Source: an uncultured Clostridia bacterium
GTDB taxonomy: Bacteria; Bacillota; Clostridia; Christensenellales; Aristaeellaceae
DNA: 16,940 nt
Direction of reading: 5' to 3'
Assembly (NCBI GenBank): GCA_937874275.1
Contig: CALNAU010000078.1
Span: 1-16,940 of the forward strand
In this document: piece after piece, positions 6,387-13,292 of the stretch
Layout of the letters: each line of letters starts with the position of its first letter
Position numbering within the stretch: position 1 is the first letter of the stretch
Made by a program: the position numbers and the translations under genes
Notes under the pieces: generated by a model
Databases searched by the model: none
The model's input: the letters and a program-made list of their open reading frames with translations, nothing else
Told to the model about the DNA's origin: nothing

Positions 6387-7211
6387 ATGGAGAAAAAACT
6401 GGCTCGAATTATGTTGCCAAATGAAAAGAGAGCTTCTTTCGGGCTTGTTGAGGATGAGCTAATTCGAATTATTGATGGTAATGTGTTTAGCCGCTTTGAT
6501 CTTACCGCTAAGACATATCCGATCACTGCTGTTGAGCTCCTGCCTCCATGCGTACCTGGAAAGATTATGGGGATTGGCGCGAACTATCATTCATTATTGG
6601 AGGCGCAAGGTAAGCCTATACCTTCGGTTCCGAAATTTTTTATTAAACCCACCACTTCTATCACGGCAACTAATACACGAATTCATCTGCCTAACAACAT
6701 AGACAACATTGTATTTGAGGGTGAAGTGGGTGTAGTCATTGGAAAGGAATGTCGACATGTTCGTGCTAATCGAGCACATGAGTATATCCTGGGGTACACC
6801 TGCTTTAATGATGTAACGAATGTATCAATGATTCAACAAACCGGCGCTTGGGGAATTGGCAAAGGTGCCGATACATTTTCTCCCATGGGACCTTATATCC
6901 TTCTAACGAATGAAGTTAGGCCGTTGTGGATTCAGTCACGATTGAATGGTAAGCTTGTTCAAAACGACAGCACAGACGGCTTGATATTCAACATACCATT
7001 TGTTATTTCCTATATTTCCAACTACATGACTTTACAGCCTGGTGATATTATTGCAACCGGCTCTCCTGCTGGAAGTATTGCTTTAAAGTCGGGAGATCGT
7101 ATTGAAATCGAAGTTGAAGGGATTGGCACATTGCATAATGAAATTATAATGGAAGGAGAACCAGATGATTATAGAAAAAATCGAAGCAATACCTCTTGTT
7201 TACGAACTTGA
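6387..7211 (+). CDS. Fumarylacetoacetate hydrolase (FAH) family protein
   Basis: This is a 274-residue member of the COG0179 fold, whose members hydrolyse, decarboxylate, hydrate or isomerise diketo and oxo acids using a divalent metal. Metal ligands are Glu111, Glu113 and Asp142 (FEGE and CFND). Lys159 in GKGADTF and the ATGSPAG turn (223-229, usually TGTPAG) complete the site. The lid motif NYxxHxxE, whose His/Glu pair drives hydrolysis in FAHD1-type enzymes, appears shifted: the sequence is NYHSLLEA, so canonical positions hold Leu and Ala. That leaves hydrolase, isomerase and decarboxylase all possible. The reading frame overlaps the next gene by 47 bases; family members usually end near GIGTLHNEII, so the last ~20 residues look like a read-on tail. 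In sugar-acid pathways such enzymes cleave 2,4-diketo-3-deoxy acids. Confidence 0.88.
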   Translation: MEKKLARIMLPNEKRASFGLVEDELIRIIDGNVFSRFDLTAKTYPITAVELLPPCVPGKIMGIGANYHSLLEAQGKPIPSVPKFFIKPTTSITATNTRIHLPNNIDNIVFEGEVGVVIGKECRHVRANRAHEYILGYTCFNDVTNVSMIQQTGAWGIGKGADTFSPMGPYILLTNEVRPLWIQSRLNGKLVQNDSTDGLIFNIPFVISYISNYMTLQPGDIIATGSPAGSIALKSGDRIEIEVEGIGTLHNEIIMEGEPDDYRKNRSNTSCLRT

Positions 7212-8334
7212 GAAACCAATTTGTAGCAGCGCTGGTGTGTGCAGGAAAAAACAAATGCTTCTGATTAAAGTTTATACGGATGAAGGAATTGTGGGATATG
7301 GCGATTCGGCCCCCTTTGGTGGGCCTGTTCAAAGCACAAAAGCCGTCATCGACTATGAAATTGCCCCCCTTTTGGTCGGAGAGAATCCTCTCAATATCGA
7401 AAAATTATGGAAAAAAGTATTTTATACTTGTGTGCAACATGGCAGATCGGGAATCGTTATCTCGGCCTTATCCGGCATCGATATTGCGTTATGGGACATT
7501 CTTGGCAAAGTGTCCGGTTTGCCCGTTTATCAACTACTCGGTGGATTTAAGAGATCTACTCCGGTTTACGCAAGCGGCGGATTCTATATGGAGAATAAAA
7601 CCAACGACGATTTATCGAAGGAAGTCGAACGATATATGGAGTTGGGTTTTGCTGGGGTAAAAATCAAGGTCGGAAGAACGCCTCAATCAAAAAGCCTCGG
7701 ATATAGCAATTTATATTCGGATTATTGTGCCGTTAGTTTTCAAGACGACCTACAACGCGTTAAAGAAGTGCGGGAAGTCATTGGAGAAGAAGCTTTGTTG
7801 ATGGTTGATGCAAATTGTGCCTGGCAGTATAGCGATGCGCTAAGAGCCGGGAGATACTACGATGAATTGGGTTTGTATTTTTTCGAAGAACCCCTAAAAA
7901 CGGATGATTATGAAAGTAGTGGGAAACTCGCGTTGAATCTTACAACACCAATTGCTGGCTACGAAACGGAGTACCGCCTCGCCAACTTCAATAAACTCTT
8001 AGATTATCAAGCTGTCGATATTTTACAGCCAGACTTGTCTTGGTCTGGGGGGATAACGGAAACAGCAAAGATTGCCCATCTTGCAGAAGCGAATTATAAG
8101 GAGTTCACGCTTCACATGTGGTCATCCGGAATATTGCTTGCCGCAAGTGTTCACTTCACTTGTGGCCTATCCAACGGTGCGGTATTAGAATATGATATGA
8201 GCCCTAATCCATTCAGAGAAGAGCTGATGGTTAATCCGCTGAAGTACGAGGGAGGCAATATTTGCGTACCAGAATTGCCGGGTTTGGGAGTGGAAATTCG
8301 CGAAGATATTGTTACGAAGTACCGAATTGATTAA
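7165..8334 (+). CDS. Mandelate racemase/muconate lactonizing family enzyme (enolase superfamily)
   Basis: This 389-residue enzyme abstracts a proton next to a carboxylate, giving racemisation, lactonisation or, most often in such clusters, dehydration of a sugar acid. Visible active-site residues are the KxK pair Lys166 and Lys168 (GVKIKVG), metal ligands Asp215 (VDAN), Glu241 (EEP) and Glu267 (GYETE), and the Asp290 (LQPD)/His317 (LHMW) pair. Both bases are therefore present, as in mandelate racemase-type members. Between the KxK and the VDAN strand there are about 18 extra residues, rich in Ser and Tyr (roughly 171-191). ATG at 7165 has GGAAGGAGA ahead of it, lying inside the preceding gene, so the two are translationally coupled. 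Racemase and dehydratase remain alternatives. Confidence 0.88.
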   Translation: MIIEKIEAIPLVYELEKPICSSAGVCRKKQMLLIKVYTDEGIVGYGDSAPFGGPVQSTKAVIDYEIAPLLVGENPLNIEKLWKKVFYTCVQHGRSGIVISALSGIDIALWDILGKVSGLPVYQLLGGFKRSTPVYASGGFYMENKTNDDLSKEVERYMELGFAGVKIKVGRTPQSKSLGYSNLYSDYCAVSFQDDLQRVKEVREVIGEEALLMVDANCAWQYSDALRAGRYYDELGLYFFEEPLKTDDYESSGKLALNLTTPIAGYETEYRLANFNKLLDYQAVDILQPDLSWSGGITETAKIAHLAEANYKEFTLHMWSSGILLAASVHFTCGLSNGAVLEYDMSPNPFREELMVNPLKYEGGNICVPELPGLGVEIREDIVTKYRID

Positions 8335-8378
8335 TGGTCTATTATATCCGATAATTATGAAAACCATTTCGCGGGAAT

Positions 8379-9914
8379 ATGAGTAACGAGAGAACTGATA
8401 CATTGGATAACCTCGTCATCCGCATGCACCCGCGGGACAATGTGGCCGTGGCGGTCAATGATATCCCTCAGGGGCATGAGTGTGTGCCCGGCGTCACAAC
8501 CAATCAGGCGATTCCTGCCGGGCACAAGGTAGCCCTCGCGGATATCCCCCGGGGAGGCGCGGTCATCCGCTATGGCGCGGTGATTGGCTTCGCCACGGAT
8601 ATGATTCGCCGGGGCGACTGGGTGCATGAAAACGCCTTGCGCCTGCCCGAGCCGCCAGCGCTGGAGGATATGCCCTGGGGCATGGCCGCGCCCGCGCTGC
8701 CCCGAGCGCCGCTGCGCACGTTTGAGGGCTACCCGGCCGCGGGCGGCGGCTTTACCGGCACGCGCAACCTGCTGGCCATCCACACCACCGTGCAATGCGT
8801 AGCGGGCGTGGTCAATCTGGCTGTGGAGCGCATCCGCCGCGAAATGCTGCCCCGATACCCCCATGTGGAAGGCGTGGTGCCCGTCACCCACGCCTATGGC
8901 TGCGGCGTGGCGTTGGACACGCCGGGCGCCGCCATCCCGCTGCGTACGCTGCGCAACCTGGTGCGTCACCCCAACTTCGGCGGCGAGGTGATGGTGGTGG
9001 GTCTGGGCTGCGAACCGCTGAGCGCCGGCCTGCTGCTGGATGAGGCGGACAACACGCCCGACAACGTCATCACCCTGCAAGAGGAGCATGGCTTTGACGC
9101 CATGGTGACCGCCATCCTGCGCATGGCGGAGCAAAAGCTGGCGCGGCTTAATAAACGCAGGCGGCAGACGCTGCCCCTGTCTCACTTGATGATTGGGCTG
9201 CAGTGCGGCGGCAGCGACGCGTTCTCCGGTATCACGGCCACCCCGGTGGCCGGTTACGCGGCCGACCTGCTGGTGGAGGCGGGCGGCACGGTGCTGTTTT
9301 CCGAGGTGACCGAGGTGCGCGACGCCGTGCACCTGATTGCCGGGCGCTGTGTGGATGCGGAGTGCCGCGACAGGCTGGCGCAGGAGATGCGCTGGTATGA
9401 CAACTACCTGCGCGGCGGCGATGTGGACCGCAGCGCCAACCCCTCCCCCGGCAACAAGCAGGGCGGCTTGAGCAACATTGTGGAGAAAACGCTGGGCGCC
9501 ATCGCCAAATCCGGCACCGCCCCCATCGTGGATGTGCTGAGTCCCGGCGAGCGCCCCACTCGCCGCGGCGTGATATTTGCCGCCACCCCGGCCAGCGACT
9601 TTGTGTGCGGCCCCTGCCAGTTGGCCAGCGGCATCACTTTGCAGGTGTTCATGACCGGCCGCGGCACGCCCTACGGCCTGGCGGCAGCGCCCGTCATCAA
9701 GGTAAGCAGCCGCACCGCGCTGAAGCAACAGTGGGGCGACCTGATTGACTTTGACGCCGGCCCCGCGGCCACCGGCGGCATGACCATTGCCCAGTTGGGA
9801 GAATCCCTGTTTCATCAGATTGTCGACGTGGCCAGTGGGCGCGTCCGCCCGGCCGCCGAGCGCTACGGCATCCACAACGACCTGTGCCTGTTTAACCCGG
9901 CGCCCATCACCTGA
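8379..9914 (+). CDS. UxaA/GarD-family altronate/galactarate-type dehydratase, full length
   Basis: This 511-residue protein combines the small N-terminal SAF domain (about 15-90, HPRDNVAVAV to GDWVHEN) with the large catalytic dehydratase domain (about 110-505). Family motifs include GTRN (127-130), THAYGCG, QCGGSDAFSG, NPSPGNKQGGL and TPASDFVCGPC. Known members are iron-dependent and remove water from hexonates or aldarates to give 2-keto-3-deoxy acids. I cannot separate altronate from galactarate or other substrates. The ATG at 8379 has no real Shine-Dalgarno sequence; an in-frame TGA at 8358 limits the upstream extension, and ATG 8424 has no site either. The first 33 bases are AT-rich (12 G/C) and the next 49 GC-rich (32 G/C), so the composition break of the cluster falls inside the gene start. 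Last gene of the catabolic run, 44 bases after the enolase-family gene. Confidence 0.9.
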   Translation: MSNERTDTLDNLVIRMHPRDNVAVAVNDIPQGHECVPGVTTNQAIPAGHKVALADIPRGGAVIRYGAVIGFATDMIRRGDWVHENALRLPEPPALEDMPWGMAAPALPRAPLRTFEGYPAAGGGFTGTRNLLAIHTTVQCVAGVVNLAVERIRREMLPRYPHVEGVVPVTHAYGCGVALDTPGAAIPLRTLRNLVRHPNFGGEVMVVGLGCEPLSAGLLLDEADNTPDNVITLQEEHGFDAMVTAILRMAEQKLARLNKRRRQTLPLSHLMIGLQCGGSDAFSGITATPVAGYAADLLVEAGGTVLFSEVTEVRDAVHLIAGRCVDAECRDRLAQEMRWYDNYLRGGDVDRSANPSPGNKQGGLSNIVEKTLGAIAKSGTAPIVDVLSPGERPTRRGVIFAATPASDFVCGPCQLASGITLQVFMTGRGTPYGLAAAPVIKVSSRTALKQQWGDLIDFDAGPAATGGMTIAQLGESLFHQIVDVASGRVRPAAERYGIHNDLCLFNPAPIT

Positions 9915-9934
9915 ACTGGATTTCGATAAACATC

Positions 9935-9963
9935 AACCCGGCTTCCGCAAGGAATGCCGGGTT
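9935..9963 (+). terminator. Hairpin after the uxaA-like gene, possible terminator
   Basis: Stem AACCCGGC/GCCGGGTT with an inner TTCC-GCAA-GGAA hairpin and one bulged T begins 20 bases after the stop codon. Only three T residues follow, so termination strength is doubtful. The same hairpin at 10165-10193 lies 44 bases past the end of the minus-strand ArsC-family gene and is placed to act on that strand. Confidence 0.45.
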
Positions 9964-10131
9964 TAGACTGTCAAAGAAGTATCATTAGGGAGGGTTCGGA
10001 GGGCGGAGCCCTCTGATTGAAATCCGCCCCAGCGACATGCGCGGTGGGGCGGAAGGCCTGGCATCGCAAGGGTTTCCTTGCCATCCGCCGCCCGGGAACG
10101 AAGTGAGAGGCGGTTGGCCCACCGTTCCTTC

Positions 10132-10160
10132 CCGTCAAGAAACCAAAGGTTTTTTGACGG
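10132..10160 (+). other. 13-bp local hairpin with T-rich arm
   Basis: Bases 10132-10144 pair with 10148-10160 around an AAA loop, with one G-T pair. The right arm holds six T residues. Its TTTGAC segment is also the part that would pair with 9970-9975 if the element closed end to end, so the two folds exclude each other. Confidence 0.5.
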
Positions 10161-10237
10161 TCTAAACCCGGCTTCCGCAAGGAATGCCGGGTTGTGTTGT
10201 AATGAGGCTGCGCGAATCGCTTATGCCGCCATCTGTT

Positions 10238-10594
10238 TTATGTGTTGCGTTCGTTTGCCCAGCGGGTCACATCGGCGCCCACCACCACCTCGTTGCCGTT
10301 GAGCAAAATGGGTCGCTTGACCAGCATGCCATCCGTCGCCAGCAGGGCGTACTGCTCGTCCTCGGTCATCTGCGGCAATTTTGCCGCCAGCTGCATCTCC
10401 CTGTACTTCATGCCGCTGGTGTTGAAAAACCGCTTGAGGGGCAATCCGCTCATCTGACGCCAGCGCTTCAGTTCCTCTATGGTGGGGCGCTCCAGGTCAA
10501 TTTGCCGCTCCTCAAACGCCACGCCTCGCTCATGCAGCAGCTGGATGACTTTCTTGCAGGTGCTGCACTTGCGGTAACAAATCAGTTGAATCAT
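10238..10594 (-). CDS. ArsC/Spx/YffB-family thioredoxin-fold reductase
   Basis: This 118-residue cytoplasmic protein has the size and features of the ArsC superfamily: an N-terminal YRKCSTCKK with a CxxC at residues 10-13, the IDLERP segment, LPLKRFFNTSG, and the C-terminal RPILLNGNEVVVG. Relatives include glutaredoxin-coupled arsenate reductases, the Spx regulators and the YffB/YusI group of unknown role. The CSTC motif leaves Spx-like redox sensing and a reductase role both open. No arsenic genes are nearby, so arsenate resistance is not supported. AAGGAG lies eight bases before the ATG. It follows the acetyltransferase gene after 44 bases on the same strand and is probably co-transcribed. 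Confidence 0.85.
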   Translation of the reverse strand: MIQLICYRKCSTCKKVIQLLHERGVAFEERQIDLERPTIEELKRWRQMSGLPLKRFFNTSGMKYREMQLAAKLPQMTEDEQYALLATDGMLVKRPILLNGNEVVVGADVTRWANERNT

Positions 10595-10638
10595 CGTGGT
10601 ATCTCCTTCTCACCGTTATAAACACATCACAGGATGTA

Positions 10639-11178
10639 TCACAGCATCTTCTCAAATGCGATGCGGATCGGGTCCCCCTCGGTGATGACATCGTAGATGA
10701 CTTCGCCGCACAGCGTATACCCGTTTTTCTGCAGAAAGCCGCGCATGGGCCGATTGCCCCGGTGGGTGTCTGTGCGCAGGCTGGCCGCTGCGCGGGCACG
10801 GCAGACATACTCCATCGCCCGCAGCATGGCGGTGGCCGTGCCGCCGCCGCGCCGATCGGCACGCAGGGCAAAGCGATGCAGCGTGGCGTAGGGTGTGCCG
10901 TCGGTCAGCCAGCCGCTGCCGCCGGAGGCCGAACTGCTATCAATGGTTCGGTAGAAGGGGTCCTCCCCAAACACCAGGGCCGCGATGCCCGCTACCTGCC
11001 CATCTTCTTCCCACACCCAGGCATCTCCCAGGCTGATGTCCTCCCGGAAATCCTGCTCGCCGGGGTAGTCGCCCTGCCACTGGTCGATGCCCTGGGTGGC
11101 CATATAGGCCTTTGCCTGCAAAAATATATCCATCATGGCCGGCAAGTCCTCCTGCCGGGCTGCCCGCAACATGCCCAT
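10639..11178 (-). CDS. GNAT-family N-acetyltransferase
   Basis: The 179-residue protein has the GNAT acyl-CoA fold. It starts with LRAARQEDLPAMM (beta 1 and helix 1), has the VAGIAALVFGED strand in the middle, and the acetyl-CoA pyrophosphate loop as RADRRGGGTATAML. It ends with a GYTLCGE strand typical of these enzymes. The substrate, a small molecule or protein amine, cannot be told. The ATG at 11178 is chosen because GGAGG sits seven bases before it; the frame is open to an ATG at 11226, but that one would overlap the promoter and lacks a binding site. Confidence 0.85.
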   Translation of the reverse strand: MGMLRAARQEDLPAMMDIFLQAKAYMATQGIDQWQGDYPGEQDFREDISLGDAWVWEEDGQVAGIAALVFGEDPFYRTIDSSSASGGSGWLTDGTPYATLHRFALRADRRGGGTATAMLRAMEYVCRARAAASLRTDTHRGNRPMRGFLQKNGYTLCGEVIYDVITEGDPIRIAFEKML

Positions 11179-11210
11179 GCGCCGTCCTCCGCTTGCTGTT
11201 GATGGACCGG

Positions 11211-11239
11211 ATTGTACCACGCGCATCCCGCCGCGGCAA
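11211..11239 (-). promoter_or_regulatory. Sigma-A-type promoter for the GNAT gene
   Basis: On the minus strand, TTGCCG (11239-11234) and TACAAT (11216-11211) are spaced by 17 bases, and TGG just before the -10 makes it an extended type. It lies 33 bases before the chosen GNAT start, which argues against the longer frame beginning at 11226. Confidence 0.6.
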
Positions 11240-11262
11240 CGCGCGCGCAGGGCAATTCAGCG

Positions 11263-11291
11263 TTTACTTTGTATTGGTTATGGCCTATACT
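11263..11291 (+). promoter_or_regulatory. Sigma-A-type promoter for murI
   Basis: TTTACT (11263-11268) and TATACT (11286-11291) have the ideal 17-base spacing, 36 bases before the murI start. It is divergent from, and does not overlap, the GNAT promoter. Confidence 0.6.
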
Positions 11292-11327
11292 GGTGCCACG
11301 AAAAAAACATGATGATGGAGGTATCTT

Positions 11328-12077
11328 ATGCCATCCACTGCGCCCATTGGGCTGTTCGACAGCGGCATCGGCGGGCTGAGCGTGCTGAAGACCGTGCGCG
11401 AGGCGCTGCCCCACGAAAACCTGGTGTACTACGGCGATTCGGCCAACGCGCCCTATGGCGTGCGCACGCCAGAGGAAATACTCTCCCTCACCCGCGCGGC
11501 AGTGGCCCATCTGGTGGAGCGGGGCATCAAGGCGCTGGTCATCGCGTGCAACACCGCCACCGGCGTGGCCCACGAAGCCCTCAGCCGGGAATTGCGCCTG
11601 CCGGTGCTGGGCATACAGCCGGCGCTGGAGGCGGCGCAGAAGCTGCGCCGCTCGGGGGACATCCTGGCGTTGGCCACCCCGGCTACCTTCAAGACAGAGC
11701 GCTACGCCGCCCTGTACCGCCAGCATGGCGACCATGTGGTCAGCCTGCCGGCACCGGGGCTGATGGAGTTTGTGGAGCGGCGCGAGCTGTCGGGCGACCG
11801 GCTGAACACCTTCCTGACCGATTTATTTGCCCCCTATCAGGACCATCGATTTGATGTGGTGGTGCTGGGCTGCACGCACTATCCCTTCCTGAAGGAGGCC
11901 ATCGCCCCCTTCTTCCGCGGCGCTCAGCTGATTGACGACAGCCCGCGCGTAGCCCGGCAGTTGGAGGACAAGCTGCGCAGCCTGCACCTGCTGAACGATA
12001 GCGGCCAGCCCGGCAGTGTATCCCTGCTTTCTTCCGGCGGGGATGAGGCCGTCAAGCTGATGCGTACTTTCCTGTAA
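11328..12077 (+). CDS. murI: Glutamate racemase
   Basis: This 249-residue cofactor-independent racemase makes D-glutamate for peptidoglycan. The paired active-site cysteines are visible as Cys74 (ACNTA) and Cys182 (GCTHYP), with the supporting Asp11 (DSGIGG) and His184. The YYGDSANAPYG segment, which shapes the glutamate pocket, is present at 34-44. Length is slightly below the usual ~265, with a short C-terminus. GGAGG lies seven bases before the ATG. It is a single gene with its own promoter; the gene after it has a separate promoter, so no operon is implied. Composition is host-like and GC-rich. Confidence 0.95.
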   Translation: MPSTAPIGLFDSGIGGLSVLKTVREALPHENLVYYGDSANAPYGVRTPEEILSLTRAAVAHLVERGIKALVIACNTATGVAHEALSRELRLPVLGIQPALEAAQKLRRSGDILALATPATFKTERYAALYRQHGDHVVSLPAPGLMEFVERRELSGDRLNTFLTDLFAPYQDHRFDVVVLGCTHYPFLKEAIAPFFRGAQLIDDSPRVARQLEDKLRSLHLLNDSGQPGSVSLLSSGGDEAVKLMRTFL

Positions 12078-12111
12078 TTATACGGTCTTTGTATGTTTTA
12101 TCTTCGTTTGT

Positions 12112-12141
12112 TTGACAGACCTTTATCATATCTGGTAAACT
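12112..12141 (+). promoter_or_regulatory. Sigma-A-type promoter for the TAXI TRAP operon
   Basis: A perfect TTGACA (12112-12117) and TAAACT (12136-12141) are separated by 18 bases, in an AT-rich stretch 62 bases before the solute receptor gene. No operator-like repeat was seen next to it. Confidence 0.65.
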
Positions 12142-12202
12142 ATGTCCAGCTCAACTCGGATATCTAAATAAGACCCCACAATCGAAAGGAGAATTCGACA
12201 TC

Positions 12203-13165
12203 ATGAAAAGGATCCTCGCCCTGGTCTTCGCCCTGTGCCTGCTGACTGCCCTGCCCGCCTCTGCCGTGACCGTGCTCACCATGGGCACCGGCGGCACCGC
12301 CGGCACCTACTATGCCTTTGGCTCCGAGATTGCCACCATGTGGAACAGGAGTGACCTGGATGTGGAAGTCACCCCCTTGGTCACCGGCGCCTCCAAGGCC
12401 AACATCGTAGAAGTCTGCGACGGCGGCTATCAGCTGGGCTGGTCCCAGAACGACACCATCTTCTACGCCTACAACGGCGATAAGGACATCTTTGAAGGCG
12501 AAAAGTTTGACAACTTCTACGCCATGGCTGCCCTTTACCCCGAAGCCGTGCACCTGGTCGTTGCCGCTGACGGCGACATCAAGAACATCGAAGACCTCAA
12601 GGGCAAGGCCGTGTCCATCGGCGCCGCCGGATCGGGCACCTCCATCAACGCCCTGCAGATCCTCGAGCTGGCCGGCCTGACCACGGAAGACATCAAGGTG
12701 CAGTGGCTGTCCTTTGACGAGAGCTCCACCGCTTTCCAGAACATGACCATTGATGCCTTCTTCGTTACCGCCGGTATCCCCAACACGGGCATCATCTCCG
12801 CCGCCATCAAGCGCCCCGTGCGCCTGATCAGCCTGACGGACGAGCAGATGGCCACCCTGCAGGAAAAGTATTCCTTCTATGTGCCCGTCAAAGTGCCGGC
12901 CGGCACCTACGAGGGCCAGGAGCCTGAGGTAACCATCCCCTCCATCACGGCCACCATCATCGTTGCCAAGGATCTGGATGAGGAGCTGGTGTACAACCTG
13001 ACCAAGGCCCTGTTTGAAAAGAAGGGTGAAATGACGCACGCCAAGGCCCAGGTGCTGGATCCTGCCTTTGCCGTCGAGGGCATTCCCTGCCCCATCCACC
13101 CCGGCGCAGCCAAATACTTCACCGAAGTGGGCGTAGAGATTCCCGAGCAGTCCAAGCTGCCCTGA
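12203..13165 (+). CDS. TAXI-family TRAP transporter solute receptor
   Basis: The 320-residue exported protein is the binding component of the TRAP branch that uses a fused permease. The signal peptide is clear: MKRIL, a Leu/Ala core and a PASA cleavage site near residue 21. The mature start MGTGGTAGTYYAFG is the TAXI signature, followed by VTGASKANI, GWSQNDT and the SIGAAGSGT segment. TAXI members bind glutamate, glutamine or dicarboxylates where known, but no substrate is indicated here. AAAGGAG lies nine bases before the ATG. It heads a two-gene operon with the permease, and has no lipobox. Confidence 0.93.
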   Translation: MKRILALVFALCLLTALPASAVTVLTMGTGGTAGTYYAFGSEIATMWNRSDLDVEVTPLVTGASKANIVEVCDGGYQLGWSQNDTIFYAYNGDKDIFEGEKFDNFYAMAALYPEAVHLVVAADGDIKNIEDLKGKAVSIGAAGSGTSINALQILELAGLTTEDIKVQWLSFDESSTAFQNMTIDAFFVTAGIPNTGIISAAIKRPVRLISLTDEQMATLQEKYSFYVPVKVPAGTYEGQEPEVTIPSITATIIVAKDLDEELVYNLTKALFEKKGEMTHAKAQVLDPAFAVEGIPCPIHPGAAKYFTEVGVEIPEQSKLP

Positions 13166-13236
13166 ACGCTCTGACCCCTCCGGCGTGATGGCAGCCCGCA
13201 ATCGGGTAGTCTGCCAGACATAAACCGGTATTCTTA

Positions 13237-13271
13237 CAGGGAGGTATCCGTCTCCATCGGGTACCTCCCTG
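13237..13271 (+). promoter_or_regulatory. 14-bp hairpin between TAXI receptor and permease genes
   Basis: CAGGGAGGTATCCG (13237-13250) pairs with CGGGTACCTCCCTG (13258-13271) around a 7-base loop, one pair being G-T. ATTACAACAAGG follows, not a T-tract. It has the same position relative to receptor and membrane genes as the hairpin at 4537-4572, although the two sequences are unrelated. A role in stabilising the receptor mRNA or lowering read-through into the permease is inferred. Confidence 0.7.
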
Positions 13272-13292
13272 ATTACAACAAGGAGTGATATC

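Larger units (their letters stand above)
9935..10193. repeat. Hairpin-rich intergenic element with identical terminal hairpins, MITE-like
   Basis: The stretch between the convergent genes has no believable coding frame. Its ends are two identical 29-base quasi-palindromes (9935-9963 and 10165-10193): an AACCCGGC/GCCGGGTT stem, a TTCC/GGAA inner stem and a GCAA loop. Just inside lies an inverted repeat of 17 bases with one mismatch (9959-9975 against 10153-10169). The interior packs several smaller stems, including GAGGGC-GGA-GCCCTC, a 9-bp TCCGCCCCA/TGGGGCGGA and the 13-bp stem at 10132-10144/10148-10160. This design resembles a small non-autonomous element. No target-site duplication could be made out. 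The outer hairpins may also stop transcription from both flanking genes. A structured RNA is an alternative. Confidence 0.6.

Noticed and set aside
8355..9875. 506-codon minus-strand open frame opposite the uxaA-like gene
   Set aside because: Composition artefact of GC-rich coding DNA; no domain motifs and no binding site, while the + strand has the full UxaA motif set.
9971..10180. 69-codon minus-strand frame in the hairpin element
   Set aside because: It follows the repeats and stems, has no binding site, and looks like the spurious proteins predicted in interspersed repeats.
10238..10594. Arsenate resistance function
   Set aside because: The ArsC fold is shared with Spx and YffB; no ars transporter or regulator is near.
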